Notes under the pieces: model-generated
The model's input: the letters and a program-made list of their open reading frames with translations, nothing else
What the model was told of the DNA's origin: nothing
Database searches by the model: none
Made by a program: the position numbers and the translations under genes
Shown here: piece after piece, positions 16,913 to 25,966 of the stretch
How positions within the stretch are numbered: the stretch's first letter is position 1
Layout: each line of letters opens with the position of its first letter
NCBI GenBank assembly: GCA_003142935.1
Contig: PLOG01000008.1
Span: 1-37,334 of the forward strand
Direction: 5' to 3'
From: Acidobacteriaceae bacterium
Lineage (GTDB): Bacteria; Acidobacteriota; Terriglobia; Terriglobales; Acidobacteriaceae
DNA length: 37,334 nt

Positions 16913-18426
16913 GCGCGAGCGTGAGCTTTCTGGCTGTGGACCTGGGCGCGTCAAGCGGCCGGTTAATGGATTGTCGGTGGGATGGCGATCGGTTTGACCT
17001 CCATGAAATTCATCGGTTTCCGAATGCTGGGGTACGCTTCGGTTCAGATCTACATTGGGACGTACTAAGAATCTGGACGGAAATTCAGAACGGGCTGCTC
17101 AAACACAAATCTCTCCAGAATGGAACTCCAGTTGGAATCGGTGTTGATACGTGGGGTGTCGACTATTGCCTGCTGGATGACCGCGATCGCATGCTGGGGA
17201 ACCCGTTCCACTATCGGGATGCACGTACCAGCGGTATGCCAGACATGTTGAAATCCGTAATCAGTGGATACGATCTGTTTCGGGCCACCGGTGCCCAGAC
17301 AATGGAAATCAACACCAGCTTTCAACTGGCAAGCATGGTGGCCCAGCGGGATGGCCAGCTTCAGAACGCGCACACTCTCTTGATGATTCCGGATCTGTTC
17401 CAGTTCCTTCTTAGCGGAGAAAAGAGAGCTGAGTATACTGAGGCGACCACGACGCAACTCTATAATCTGCGCGGGCAATGCTGGTCACAGGAAGTTGTGG
17501 TGAAGTTTGGACTGCCCCCGCACATCTTTCCTGAAGTGGTGATGCCGGGCAAGATAATCGGAAAACTGCTGCCCAGTGTTCAATCCGATTTGGGGTTGGC
17601 ACACGATTTTCCGTGCATCGCAGTGGCCTCGCATGACACGGCGAGCGCGGTGGCAGCGATCCCGGAACTGGATGCGGGAAGCGCCTTCCTGAGTAGTGGA
17701 ACGTGGAGCCTGATGGGCGTGGCCGCTGACGAGCCGAATCTCTCCTATGAGGCTTTCCGCGGCGGCTTTACGAATGAGGGCTCGGCGGATGGGCGAGTGC
17801 TGTTGCTGAAGAACATGACCGGCTTGTGGATTCTCCAGGAATGCGTGCGGATCTGGGAGGCGGCCGGAAAGCAGATTTCATGGACAGAAATGGAAGAAGC
17901 GGGATTCAAGGCTACGCCATTCCGCAGTTTCATCGATCCATCGGCAAGTGAATTCCAATCGCCGGCGGATATGGCAACCGCGATAGGGAACTATTGCGCA
18001 CAGAGCAGGCAGCGGATTCCGGAAACGGTCGGAGAGATAGCGCGCTGTGTTTTTGAGAGTCTGAGCTTTGCCTATCGGGAAGTTGCTGAAGACCTGGAAC
18101 AACTCACTGACCGTCGACTTACGACGATTCGCATTGTGGGTGGGGGGTGCCTGAACCGGTCCCTGTGTCAGATGACGGCGGACGCCTCTGGGCGTCGAGT
18201 GATCGCAGGCCCTGTGGAAGCAGCCGCATTGGGCAATGCAATGGTGCAGGCTGTCGCCACAGGCCACATAAGCAGCCTTTCAGATGGGCAAGCAGTACTG
18301 AAGAAGTCTATTCAATCTCAAACATATCTTCCGGTAAGTGGCCAAGGCTGGCAAGCCGCATTTGAGAAGTACAAATCTGCCATTGCTCGAGTCCGGAGGC
18401 CAGAGCAAGTATCCAGCCAGGCGTGA
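16909..18426 (+). CDS. rhaB: Rhamnulokinase (FGGY family)
   Basis: 505 aa cytoplasmic kinase that phosphorylates L-rhamnulose at O1 with ATP. FGGY/RNase-H-fold landmarks are present: VDLGASSGRLM at 10-20 (first phosphate loop), VGIGVDTWGVDYCLLD at 75-90, ASHDTASAV at 240-248 with the likely catalytic Asp, SSGTWSLMGV at 262-271 and VGGGCLN at 410-416. The SSGR start and DTWGVDY block are typical of rhamnulokinases rather than xylulokinases or glycerol kinases. The start at 16909 has AAGGAG 7 nt upstream and overlaps the preceding stop. The next genes, a FucP-like symporter and LutABC, fit deoxysugar breakdown. A related deoxy-ketose such as fuculose cannot be fully excluded. Confidence 0.92.
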   Translation: MSASVSFLAVDLGASSGRLMDCRWDGDRFDLHEIHRFPNAGVRFGSDLHWDVLRIWTEIQNGLLKHKSLQNGTPVGIGVDTWGVDYCLLDDRDRMLGNPFHYRDARTSGMPDMLKSVISGYDLFRATGAQTMEINTSFQLASMVAQRDGQLQNAHTLLMIPDLFQFLLSGEKRAEYTEATTTQLYNLRGQCWSQEVVVKFGLPPHIFPEVVMPGKIIGKLLPSVQSDLGLAHDFPCIAVASHDTASAVAAIPELDAGSAFLSSGTWSLMGVAADEPNLSYEAFRGGFTNEGSADGRVLLLKNMTGLWILQECVRIWEAAGKQISWTEMEEAGFKATPFRSFIDPSASEFQSPADMATAIGNYCAQSRQRIPETVGEIARCVFESLSFAYREVAEDLEQLTDRRLTTIRIVGGGCLNRSLCQMTADASGRRVIAGPVEAAALGNAMVQAVATGHISSLSDGQAVLKKSIQSQTYLPVSGQGWQAAFEKYKSAIARVRRPEQVSSQA

Positions 18427-18595
18427 GGGCAAGCGGAAGAGGCAAGGAAACTGCACCGAGGAGCATCGAGTTTCGATCGATGCAGTGCGCAGGGTTACTA
18501 CTTCACCTCGGCAGCTCAGGCCACAAAGTTACATCAGTTGGAAAGAGACGAAGATTGGAAGTGGGAATAGATAGACGCTATTGGAGATTTGTTTG

Positions 18596-19912
18596 ATGCT
18601 GGTTCAAACCGTAGGTAAGGCACAGTACGAAAACCTGAATTCAAGTCGTTTAGTTCCCAAGGGTACGATGGCGCCCTTTGTGCTGGTAACAGCGCTGTTC
18701 TTTCTTTGGGGCTTGCCCAACAATCTGAACGACGTTCTAATCCGGCAGTTCATGAAGTCGTTTCAACTTACCCGCTTCCAGGCGGGATTGATTCAGTCTG
18801 CGTTTTATTGTGGTTACTTCGTATTGGCAACGCCGGCTGCTTTGCTGATGCGCCGCTTCGGCTACAAATCCGGAATGATCGCGGGGCTTTGCCTGTTGGG
18901 AACAGGAACGATCCTTTTCTGGCCGGCGGCCGTCGTTGGCCAATACTGGTGCTTTTTGCTGGCACTGTTTGTGATTGCCAGTGGTTTGTCCTTCCTTGAG
19001 ACTGCTTCTAATCCGTTTATAGCGCAACTCGGCGAGCCGGAGAGCGCTGCTAGAAGATTGAATTTCTCCCAGGCATTCAACCCGATCGGCGCGATTGCGG
19101 GCGTGCTGGCTGGCACTTTGTTTATCTTTTCCGGAGTCGAGTTGACTTCGCGGCAAATTGCCTCCATGAAGGCTGCGCAGACTTACAGCCAATATCTTCG
19201 TAACGAGACTCTGCGGGTAGTGAATCCCTACCTCCTGATTGGCGGCCTCGCCTTCTTCCTGGCATTCCTGATATGGCGCTGCCGCTTTCCTGCAGTCGCA
19301 ACTGAAAGCATCGACGGCTTCAGCGGAAACAGCAGTTTCAGTAATCTCCTGCACCACCCTCACTTCCTCACTGCTATTTGCGCGCAATTCATGTATGTCG
19401 GGGCGCAAGTCGGCACCTGGAGCTATTTCATCCAGTATGTGCAGGAGTATACGCATAGCCCTGAAAAAGTTGCCGGATACTTTCTCACGGGGACTCTCTT
19501 TGTGTTTGGCATTGGACGCTTCATCTCGTCAGCCCTCATGGGTAAGGTCAGCGCCTCTAAGTTGATGGGACTTTATAGTGTGATCAACGTTGTTCTTCTA
19601 ACGATAGGAGTTATGGCGCCCGGCTGGACGGGATTGTGGACGATCTTCCTTTCAAGCTTCTTCATGTCGATCATGTATCCAACAATCTTTGCACTTGGCA
19701 TTGAGGGCCTTAGAGGAAACACTAAGATTGCCGCATCTCTTATCATCATGGCGATCATCGGCGGAGCGATACTCACTCCGATCATGGGACTGATCTCCCA
19801 AAGAAGCGGGAGTATAGCCAATGCCTATTCGGTCCCATTGATCGGCTACATGTTTGTTGCTCTCTACGCCTTTTGGGGAGCACATCTGCGTCCGTTCAAA
19901 TACCAAAACTAA
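18596..19912 (+). CDS. FucP-family sugar:H+ symporter (MFS)
   Basis: 438-aa inner-membrane permease with about 12 hydrophobic segments. The first helix motif FFLWGLPNNLNDVLIRQF is the hallmark of the FucP branch (L-fucose and related sugar symporters); its Asn/Asp residues lie in the sugar/proton site in that family. MRRFGYKSGM (57-aa from the motif) is the MFS loop 2-3 motif, and SFLETASNPFIAQLGEPESA is another family-typical stretch. The start at 18596 has GGAG 9 nt upstream; a TTG 15 nt earlier is less likely. Given rhaB directly upstream and LutABC downstream, L-rhamnose is the likeliest substrate, although fucose or a pectic monomer remains possible. Confidence 0.9.
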   Translation: MLVQTVGKAQYENLNSSRLVPKGTMAPFVLVTALFFLWGLPNNLNDVLIRQFMKSFQLTRFQAGLIQSAFYCGYFVLATPAALLMRRFGYKSGMIAGLCLLGTGTILFWPAAVVGQYWCFLLALFVIASGLSFLETASNPFIAQLGEPESAARRLNFSQAFNPIGAIAGVLAGTLFIFSGVELTSRQIASMKAAQTYSQYLRNETLRVVNPYLLIGGLAFFLAFLIWRCRFPAVATESIDGFSGNSSFSNLLHHPHFLTAICAQFMYVGAQVGTWSYFIQYVQEYTHSPEKVAGYFLTGTLFVFGIGRFISSALMGKVSASKLMGLYSVINVVLLTIGVMAPGWTGLWTIFLSSFFMSIMYPTIFALGIEGLRGNTKIAASLIIMAIIGGAILTPIMGLISQRSGSIANAYSVPLIGYMFVALYAFWGAHLRPFKYQN

Positions 19913-19976
19913 TAAATGCAAAGGATCGAGCCGCTCCAGCACATGCTGGATCGGGGAATGGGGCCAGATTTCAGTT

Positions 19977-20729
19977 ATGCGCGCTTCACTTTTCATTACC
20001 TGCTATAACGACACGCTCTTTCCTGAGACAGGCCGCGCGGTGGTCAAACTATTGGAAAGACTCGGAGTCGAACTCGATTTTCATCCGAAGCAGACCTGTT
20101 GCGGCCAGATGCATGCCAACACGGGATTTCGAGCAGAAGCTTTCTCCCAAGCCAAGCGGCTTGTCCAGATGTATCAGGACACAGATACCGTGGTTATTCC
20201 TTCTTCATCGTGTGTGGCGATGTTCCGTGATCAGTATCCTGGGCTGCTTGAGGAGTTGGGCAATGAGGAACTTCGCAAGCAGTTCACGGCGCTGTTGCCG
20301 CGCGTATACGAACTGAGCGAGTTTCTGGTGGATAAGCTGAAAGTGGAAGACGTCGGCGCTTACTTTCCGCATAAAGTGACATACCACGCAAGCTGCCACG
20401 GTCTGCGTGCTCTCCATCTAGGGGACCGGCCGTGGAGGCTAATGAATAAGGTGCGCGGCATGGAGCAGGTGGCGCTTCCGAATCTAGATCGGTGCTGCGG
20501 ATTTGGCGGCACATTCTCGGTGAAGAACGCCGAGGTTTCGTCGGCGATGCTGGCGGTGAAGTTGCAGGATATTGTTGGAACCGGCGCTGAGTACTGCACG
20601 GCTCTCGATAATAGTTGCCTGATGCACCTGGGCGGCGCTATGCACCGGCAGTACGCGGGGATGAAGACGATCCATCTGGCCGAAATATTGGCGAGTACGG
20701 AAGCGTCGCCGATGGAGGTGCCGGCATGA
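19977..20729 (+). CDS. lutA: Lactate utilization protein A (CCG-domain Fe-S subunit)
   Basis: 250 aa. With LutB and LutC it forms the LutABC complex that oxidises L-lactate to pyruvate. It contains two cysteine-rich CCG domains like those in heterodisulfide reductase and GlpC: TCCGQMHANTG near 41-51 with an upstream TCYND, and RCCGFGGTFSVK followed by the downstream NSCLMHLGG. The fold, length and motif order match LutA (formerly YvfV-type). The ATG at 19977 begins the conserved MRASLFITCYND; no strong ribosome-binding site is visible. Its TGA overlaps the lutB ATG by 4 nt. In this context it would consume lactate formed from L-lactaldehyde in rhamnose breakdown. Confidence 0.93.
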   Translation: MRASLFITCYNDTLFPETGRAVVKLLERLGVELDFHPKQTCCGQMHANTGFRAEAFSQAKRLVQMYQDTDTVVIPSSSCVAMFRDQYPGLLEELGNEELRKQFTALLPRVYELSEFLVDKLKVEDVGAYFPHKVTYHASCHGLRALHLGDRPWRLMNKVRGMEQVALPNLDRCCGFGGTFSVKNAEVSSAMLAVKLQDIVGTGAEYCTALDNSCLMHLGGAMHRQYAGMKTIHLAEILASTEASPMEVPA

Positions 20730-22183
20730 GTCACGGCAGCTACCATCCAATACTGGACCCGACAAAGGCGCCGGCTTTTCCTTCCGCAGTTTTACCGGTT
20801 TTGCGCAACCCACAACTGCGCAAGAATGTGGCGCATGCGATCGACGTGATCCAGGCCAAGCGCGGAAAGCTTGTAGCCGAGAAGACAGACTGGCAGGAGT
20901 TGCGCACGGCGGGAGCCGCGATTCGCGCGCATGCTCTCGAGAATCTTGGATTCTACCTCGAACAGTTTGAAGAGCGCTGCACGGCTGCCGGCGGAGTGGT
21001 CCATTGGGCAGCCGATGCGGCTGAGGCGCGGCAGATTATTGTGAAGTTGCTGCGCGAGGAGAATGCTTCAGAAGTCATCAAGATCAAGACGATGACTTCG
21101 GCAGAGATTCAGCTTAATCCGTTTCTTGAGTCTGCTGGAGTGCGGACTTATGAGACGGACCTTGCGGAGATCATTCTGCAGTTGGGCGAGGATGAGCCTT
21201 CGCATATTGTGGTGCCGGCGCTTCATGTGAATCGCAGCCAGGTGCGCGAGATCTTCTCGCGGACGATGGGTTTGAAAGATCTGTCGGATGATCCGAAGGA
21301 GCTGACCAACGCTGTCCGTACTTATCTGCGCCGCAAGTTTTTGGATATTCCGACGGCAATCAGTGGCGCCAACTTCCTTGTGGCGGAGACGGGCTCGGTG
21401 GTAGTCGTGGAGTCCGAGGGCAATGGGCGCATGTGCCTGACCCTGCCGCGGACGATGATTACGCTGGCCGGCATTGAGAAGGTGCTGCCGCGATTCCAGG
21501 ATCTGGAAGTGATGCTGCAGGTGCTGGCGCGCTCGGCAACCGGCGAACGGATGAATCCATACACGTCGGTATGGACAGGTGTGAAGCCTGGCGATGGTCC
21601 GCAAAAGTTCCATGTCGTTCTGCTGGATAACGGACGCTCGTCGATCCTGGCGAAGAAGACTGAGCGGCAGACTCTGCGTTGCATCCGCTGCGCGGCCTGC
21701 ATGAACGCCTGTCCGGTGTACAGGCAGACGGGTGGGCATGCGTACGGTTCGGTGTATCCGGGGCCGATTGGGGCGATTCTTACTCCGCAGTTGATGGAGC
21801 TGCATCATGCGCGGTCGCTGCCTTATGCATCGTCACTGTGCGGAGCCTGCTACGAGGTTTGCCCGGTAAAGATCAATATTCCCGAGGTGCTGCTGGAACT
21901 GCGATCGCGGGTCGTGAACCAGGGGCGCGACCAGGCTGGCCGGCTCTTTGACCCGATGTACCTGGGGTTAAGGATTGCCAGCCTGATCTTCTCAAGGGCG
22001 TGGCTCTTCCATACGGCGCAGTTCTTCGGGCGCGTGGGGCTGAGGTTTCTCAGGCGCAAGGATGGATGGATTCACTCGCTGCCCAGCATTGGCGGCAAAT
22101 GGACACAGACTCGGGATCTGCGCGGGCTGCCGAGTCAGACATTTCACGGCTGGTGGGCGGCTCGCAAAAGGGAGACGAAATGA
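20726..22183 (+). CDS. lutB: Lactate utilization protein B (4Fe-4S subunit)
   Basis: 485 aa. Core Fe-S subunit of the LutABC L-lactate oxidising complex. The N-terminal ~310 residues are the LUD domain (ending in ISGANFLVAETGSVVVVESE, shared with LutC). A ferredoxin-like domain with two 4Fe-4S motifs follows: CIRCAACMNACPVY and CGACYEVCPVKINIP. The C-terminal tail (LPSQTFHGWWAARK) is typical. Length is as expected for the family. The start overlaps the lutA stop (ATGA) and the stop overlaps the lutC start (ATGA), so the three are translationally coupled. Confidence 0.95.
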   Translation: MSHGSYHPILDPTKAPAFPSAVLPVLRNPQLRKNVAHAIDVIQAKRGKLVAEKTDWQELRTAGAAIRAHALENLGFYLEQFEERCTAAGGVVHWAADAAEARQIIVKLLREENASEVIKIKTMTSAEIQLNPFLESAGVRTYETDLAEIILQLGEDEPSHIVVPALHVNRSQVREIFSRTMGLKDLSDDPKELTNAVRTYLRRKFLDIPTAISGANFLVAETGSVVVVESEGNGRMCLTLPRTMITLAGIEKVLPRFQDLEVMLQVLARSATGERMNPYTSVWTGVKPGDGPQKFHVVLLDNGRSSILAKKTERQTLRCIRCAACMNACPVYRQTGGHAYGSVYPGPIGAILTPQLMELHHARSLPYASSLCGACYEVCPVKINIPEVLLELRSRVVNQGRDQAGRLFDPMYLGLRIASLIFSRAWLFHTAQFFGRVGLRFLRRKDGWIHSLPSIGGKWTQTRDLRGLPSQTFHGWWAARKRETK

Positions 22184-22851
22184 ACGTGCATGTCCAACCT
22201 CGGCCACGGTCGCGGCAAATGATTCTAGAACGCGTTCGTGCTGCCACTCACTCTGTCACCAAAGGGGCCGGCGAACTCGAGGACGCCTATGCAGCCTTGC
22301 CGCGCGGGTATGTTCGCAGCGGCGGGCTCAGCGGGGAAGCCCGCATTGCCTTAATGATCGAACGGCTCCGTGAATACGGCGCCGAGGTGATTGAGTGCGG
22401 GCCAGAGCAAGTCCAGGCCGCGATCGCCGCGCAACTCGCGTCGAGTGGGAAGCATACCTTTGTTGTGCCTGCGGGTTTGTCCGCCGCATGGCTGACTCCC
22501 GGTTTCGAATGGAAGATCGACCGTGATTTGATCGCTTCTGAGATTGAGCAGGCCGAGGGTGTTGTCACTGCGGCCTTTTGCGGGGTTGCCGATTCGGGCA
22601 CAATCGTGCTCCATCACTCCGCCGCTGAAGCACGTCGGGTGCTGACGTTACTGCCAGACTGGCACCTTTGCGTCCTGCGCGCCCGCCAGGTCGTGGAGAC
22701 GTTGCCTGAGTACTTCGCCCGCTGTGAGCAGGCACCAGGGCTCGCCACGTATATATCTGGGCCCAGCGCCACAGCAGACATTGAAATGACGCGCATCAAA
22801 GGCGTTCACGGACCGCGCCTCCTACATGTGGTCATGGTGCGCGACGAGTGA
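22180..22851 (+). CDS. lutC: Lactate utilization protein C (LUD domain)
   Basis: 223 aa, third subunit of LutABC. It is a single LUD domain protein with the usual C-terminal signature: CGVADSGTIVLHHSAAEARR, LTLLPDWHLCVL and ISGPSATADIEMTRIKGVHG. The ATG overlaps the lutB stop, and GGGAGACG lies just upstream. It closes the plus-strand sugar-use operon, since the next gene is convergent. No lactate permease (LutP) or LutR regulator is seen nearby, which fits lactate made inside the cell from lactaldehyde rather than taken up. Confidence 0.94.
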   Translation: MNVHVQPRPRSRQMILERVRAATHSVTKGAGELEDAYAALPRGYVRSGGLSGEARIALMIERLREYGAEVIECGPEQVQAAIAAQLASSGKHTFVVPAGLSAAWLTPGFEWKIDRDLIASEIEQAEGVVTAAFCGVADSGTIVLHHSAAEARRVLTLLPDWHLCVLRARQVVETLPEYFARCEQAPGLATYISGPSATADIEMTRIKGVHGPRLLHVVMVRDE

Positions 22852-23015
22852 TGATATTCGAAGGAAGGTCGACAGCAGAGCGTATTCAAGGCTGGATCGC
22901 AGACTGTTTCAGTGTTGGATGAGTTGCAATCGGGCGCATGCAGCGTCGTCGGAGGAGGCTCTTGGCTCATTGCAGCTTGCTGCCTCCGGTCGATAGCACT
23001 CATTCGATGGAACGG

Positions 23016-23525
23016 TCATGAGAAAGTCTGTTTCAGAAACCAGCAGCGGCGCTCAGTTTCGTCGATCCAGTTTTCGATCAGACTGGTGGTGGCGAAGTCG
23101 GAATGCTGTTCGCAGAGGCTGTGGGTGGATCTCAGACTTTCGGCTAGTAATTTGTTGACTGCGAGCAACTCCTGGAGCATGGCCTCTGGGGCGACGTCCT
23201 TCTCGTCGTTATCTCTGATGCGCTGCTGCCGTGCGATGTCACTGATGGAGCGCAGAGTGTCCCCCTGCAGTTTGCGGGCGCGTTCTGCGAGGGCGTCCGT
23301 CATCGCGAATATTTGGTCAGCATGCTCATCCAGCAGGAGGTGGTAGTCGCGAAAATGGGGACCGCGCATGTGCCAATGGAAATTCTTCGTCTTCAAGTAA
23401 ATTGCAAAGACATCAGCGAGAAGATGTTTAAGCTCAGCACAGATTGCGGCATGAGCCTCGCTTCTGGCCGTTGAATCGCTCGCCTCTGCTGTGCGTACCA
23501 TTTCTGTGGGGCGGTATGTATTCAC
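23016..23525 (-). CDS. dps: Dps-family ferritin-like protein
   Basis: 169 aa. Dps proteins form 12-mers that oxidise and store iron and can bind DNA under stress. The ferroxidase block is present: LKTKNFHWHMRGPHFRDYHL (44-63), then LLDEHADQIF and DALAERAR, giving the paired His/Asp/Glu ligands that act across the dimer. C-terminal helices end in LIENWIDETERRCWFLKQ, typical of the family. The GTG at 23525 is chosen because AGGGA lies 6 nt upstream; a TTG at 23558 and an ATG at residue 9 are alternatives. It is convergent with lutC and appears monocistronic. Confidence 0.92.
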   Translation of the reverse strand: MNTYRPTEMVRTAEASDSTARSEAHAAICAELKHLLADVFAIYLKTKNFHWHMRGPHFRDYHLLLDEHADQIFAMTDALAERARKLQGDTLRSISDIARQQRIRDNDEKDVAPEAMLQELLAVNKLLAESLRSTHSLCEQHSDFATTSLIENWIDETERRCWFLKQTFS

Positions 23526-23558
23526 AGTTCTTCCCTTTTGCCGCATCAATCGCGGCAA

Positions 23559-24099
23559 CTGTTGGAATTACGCTAACTGCTTGGAGATGTCCGGCGCGAG
23601 AGTTGCGTAGCATTAAGACGTGGTTTTCGAGCCTGGAGCTAGGAAGCGTGTAACGGACTGTACGGTAATATCCCGGACTTTGGGGAACTCGCTTCCACAG
23701 CTGGCGAGGCAAACTCCGAGGATATCGAGCCACCCGTTCGCAACACAGAATGCGGCGTTCTCTCCGTAAGAGTCTCTTACTGAATGGAAAAGTGCAGAGA
23801 GCGCCCGTTCAGCCTCGTGAGCAAATAAGGCAAGCGCACCCGAACTCTCTGCATCCAAATTGGTGACCAATGAACCGGTTTCTATGGTCTACTCCGATAG
23901 AGGTGACATCTGTGAGTTTCGCGCCGGTCGGGACCTCCATGCTGCCCACGTGAGCCGGCACGAAGAGCGGGCCAACGCCAGGGACTGGGCAGGCTGGTGT
24001 AGCCGGAGTCTCCACATATCGGCTTGGATTCTTCGAAGGGGTGCGCCACGTTCGTTTGTTGACGTCGGAATGAACGGACGCACTCGATCGAAGAGTGAG
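23559..24099. other. Intergenic stretch with one doubtful small ORF
   Basis: About 540 nt between Dps and the first hydrolase, both on the minus strand. Apart from the weak candidate at 23613-23870 I see no gene, repeat or clear promoter here. Confidence 0.4.
23613..23870 (-). CDS. Possible small hypothetical protein
   Basis: 85 aa from a TTG start with no ATG in frame and no clear ribosome-binding site. The composition is protein-like, with an amphipathic helix region (GALALFAHEAERALSALF) and RDSYGENAAFCVANGWLDIL, unlike the other frames here. It is not assigned to any family. It may be a degenerate gene. Confidence 0.25.
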   Translation of the reverse strand: MVTNLDAESSGALALFAHEAERALSALFHSVRDSYGENAAFCVANGWLDILGVCLASCGSEFPKVRDITVQSVTRFLAPGSKTTS

Positions 24100-24801
24100 T
24101 CAGCGTGCGAGAGCGGGAGCTCCTACAGCTGCCTTCTTGATCACGGACGCGACAGCTTCAGGATTGGAGAGAAAGATCGAATGGCTGCCCAGAGTTTCCG
24201 TTACCTCCGCGCCGGCCCTCTCTGCCATTGCGCGTTGGGCTGGCGGAGGGATCATTTTGTCATCCTTCGTGACTAGGTACCAACTTGGCTTGGAGCGCCA
24301 CGCGGGCTGGCTGACAGCACCCTCTAACGCTGCAAGGCCCCATGGAACCTGCGAATCAGCCATGAACGAGGCCAGACTTGGCTTGACATCAGCAGCAAAA
24401 GAAGAGGGGAACTTCTCTTGGTCCAGCAACGAGAAACCATCGACCGGTGGCAGAATCGGCGGCACAGGAGCGTCGGGCGCTGGATTGGCGAGCAAGGACG
24501 CGACCGACTCACCCTTATCCAGAGCGAAGGCGGTGATGTAGACCAGGCCGACAACCTTGGGGTCGTTACCGGCCTCTGAGATTACCGCGCCGCCGTAAGA
24601 GTGGCCAACAAGAATGACTTCCTTCTTGGCTGTTGCGATTGCGCGCTTTGCCACGGCAACGTCATCCGCGAGTGTAATGGTGGGGTTTTGAACGACGATG
24701 ACATCGAAGCCGTCCTTCTTAAGGATGCTGTAGACGGGCTCCCAGCCGGAGCCGTCGACGAAGCCGCCGTGCACGAGAACAATTGATTTTGAGTTAGACA
24801 T
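24100..24801 (-). CDS. Cytoplasmic alpha/beta hydrolase
   Basis: 233 aa serine hydrolase of the alpha/beta fold, in the methylesterase/hydroxynitrile-lyase-like branch. Oxyanion-side motif LVHGGFVDGSGW is at 9-20, nucleophile elbow VGHSYGGAV with Ser68, an acidic residue in TKDDKMIP (Asp180/181) and the catalytic His207 in GSHSIFL. There is no signal peptide. AAGGAGG lies just upstream of the ATG, an excellent site. The next gene upstream encodes a close relative with a signal peptide, so the pair probably arose by duplication. The substrate is unknown; esters or small lactones are possible. Confidence 0.9.
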   Translation of the reverse strand: MSNSKSIVLVHGGFVDGSGWEPVYSILKKDGFDVIVVQNPTITLADDVAVAKRAIATAKKEVILVGHSYGGAVISEAGNDPKVVGLVYITAFALDKGESVASLLANPAPDAPVPPILPPVDGFSLLDQEKFPSSFAADVKPSLASFMADSQVPWGLAALEGAVSQPAWRSKPSWYLVTKDDKMIPPPAQRAMAERAGAEVTETLGSHSIFLSNPEAVASVIKKAAVGAPALAR

Positions 24802-24972
24802 GATGCCTCCTTGATTTGGGGAAATGTTGGCACAGCTTTGCGAGTTGCAAGCCGGATGGCCTCAGTGCAGGAGCGTTCGCAAGGTGCGGATCAAAAAAGC
24901 TGGAGCCAAGCCCGTTCATCGGAGCAATGTAGCCTCTGAAGTGCGAGGCTCCAGCAAAACCTCACGCAATCA

Positions 24973-25785
24973 CTACATCGATGCATGGCTCCCGGCCGCC
25001 GCCTGCTCAATGATGGAAGCAACCGACTCGGGGTGCGAAAGGAAGACGGAATGGCTTGCCTTGACCTCAACGACTTTTGAACCAGCTCGTTTTGACATGA
25101 AACGCTGGGCGTCGGGTGGAATCATCCGATCTTCGGTGGTGACGAGATACCAGCTTGGCTTCGTCTTCCAGGCAGCGTCCGTGACCGTGCCACTCAATGC
25201 TTCCAGTCCCCACGGCACCTGTGAAGCCGCCATGAAAGCTGCGGTCTCGGGCTTTACGTCCCCGGCAAATGCTGCTGGAAGCTTTTCGCGATCTAGAAGC
25301 AAGAAGCCAGCCTGGGGCGGCAGAATCGGAGGGGGTGTCGAGCCCGGCGCAGGGTTCTTGACCAGAGAACCGACAGATTCGCCGTTGTCCAGTGCAAATG
25401 CGGTGATATAAACAAGTCCGACAACGTTCGGGTCAGTTCCGGCTTGACTGATGACCGCCCCGCCATACGAATGACCAACGAGAATGACGGGGCCATTCAT
25501 TGCGTCAATCGCTCTCTTCGTTACCGCAACATCACCTTCAAGAGTGATTGTGGGGTTTTGGACAACCGTGACGTTGTAGCCCTTGTTGGTGAGAATCTTG
25601 TAGACGCTCTGCCATCCGGAGCCATCGACGAATCCACCGTGAACGAGCACAACGTTCTTCACAGTTTGTGTGCTTGCCGTCGCGGCGTGGGCAACAGCCA
25701 TGCCGGAAAACATGAGCGCGATGACGGGCAATATCCGCCAAAGAGCTCGTTGAAGACTAGAGTTCAATGTTGTGGGATGCAACAT
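24973..25785 (-). CDS. Exported alpha/beta hydrolase, paralogue of its neighbour
   Basis: 270 aa. A signal peptide (WRILPVIALMFSGMAVAHA, ending near residue 34) precedes an alpha/beta hydrolase domain that aligns end to end with the 233-aa protein at 24100, sharing LVHGGFVDGSGW, VVQNPTITL, VGHSYGGAVIS (Ser106), VGLVYITAFALD, SQVPWGL and SWYLVT. The His is in ASHSVFLSHPESVAS. The start at 25785 has AGGAGG 7 nt upstream; the frame is open further up but without a signal. One copy secreted and one cytoplasmic suggests the same ester is handled on both sides of the membrane, which is inference. Confidence 0.9.
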   Translation of the reverse strand: MLHPTTLNSSLQRALWRILPVIALMFSGMAVAHAATASTQTVKNVVLVHGGFVDGSGWQSVYKILTNKGYNVTVVQNPTITLEGDVAVTKRAIDAMNGPVILVGHSYGGAVISQAGTDPNVVGLVYITAFALDNGESVGSLVKNPAPGSTPPPILPPQAGFLLLDREKLPAAFAGDVKPETAAFMAASQVPWGLEALSGTVTDAAWKTKPSWYLVTTEDRMIPPDAQRFMSKRAGSKVVEVKASHSVFLSHPESVASIIEQAAAGSHASM

Positions 25786-25966
25786 GATCAAACCTCCTGG
25801 TGTGAATTTGGTTAAACGCTCTGAAGCTTGCCCAGCATCGATCAACTTGCGATCTCGAAGCTGATTGTGACCTAACCCGACATTTGCAGGAAACCGCAAA
25901 TGGTCGACTTTTGAAATCAGTCTTTCGGCAGGTTGATCGCTCCGCCAAATGGCGGATCCTGAAGAT

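Noticed and set aside
21068-21808. Minus-strand open frame (246 codons) opposite lutB
   Set aside because: Arg/His-rich shadow of a clearly coding lutB with Fe-S motifs.
23809-24083. Short minus-strand frames between Dps and the hydrolase
   Set aside because: Overlapping frames of Cys/Arg/Pro-rich sequence without starts supported by ribosome-binding sites or family likeness.
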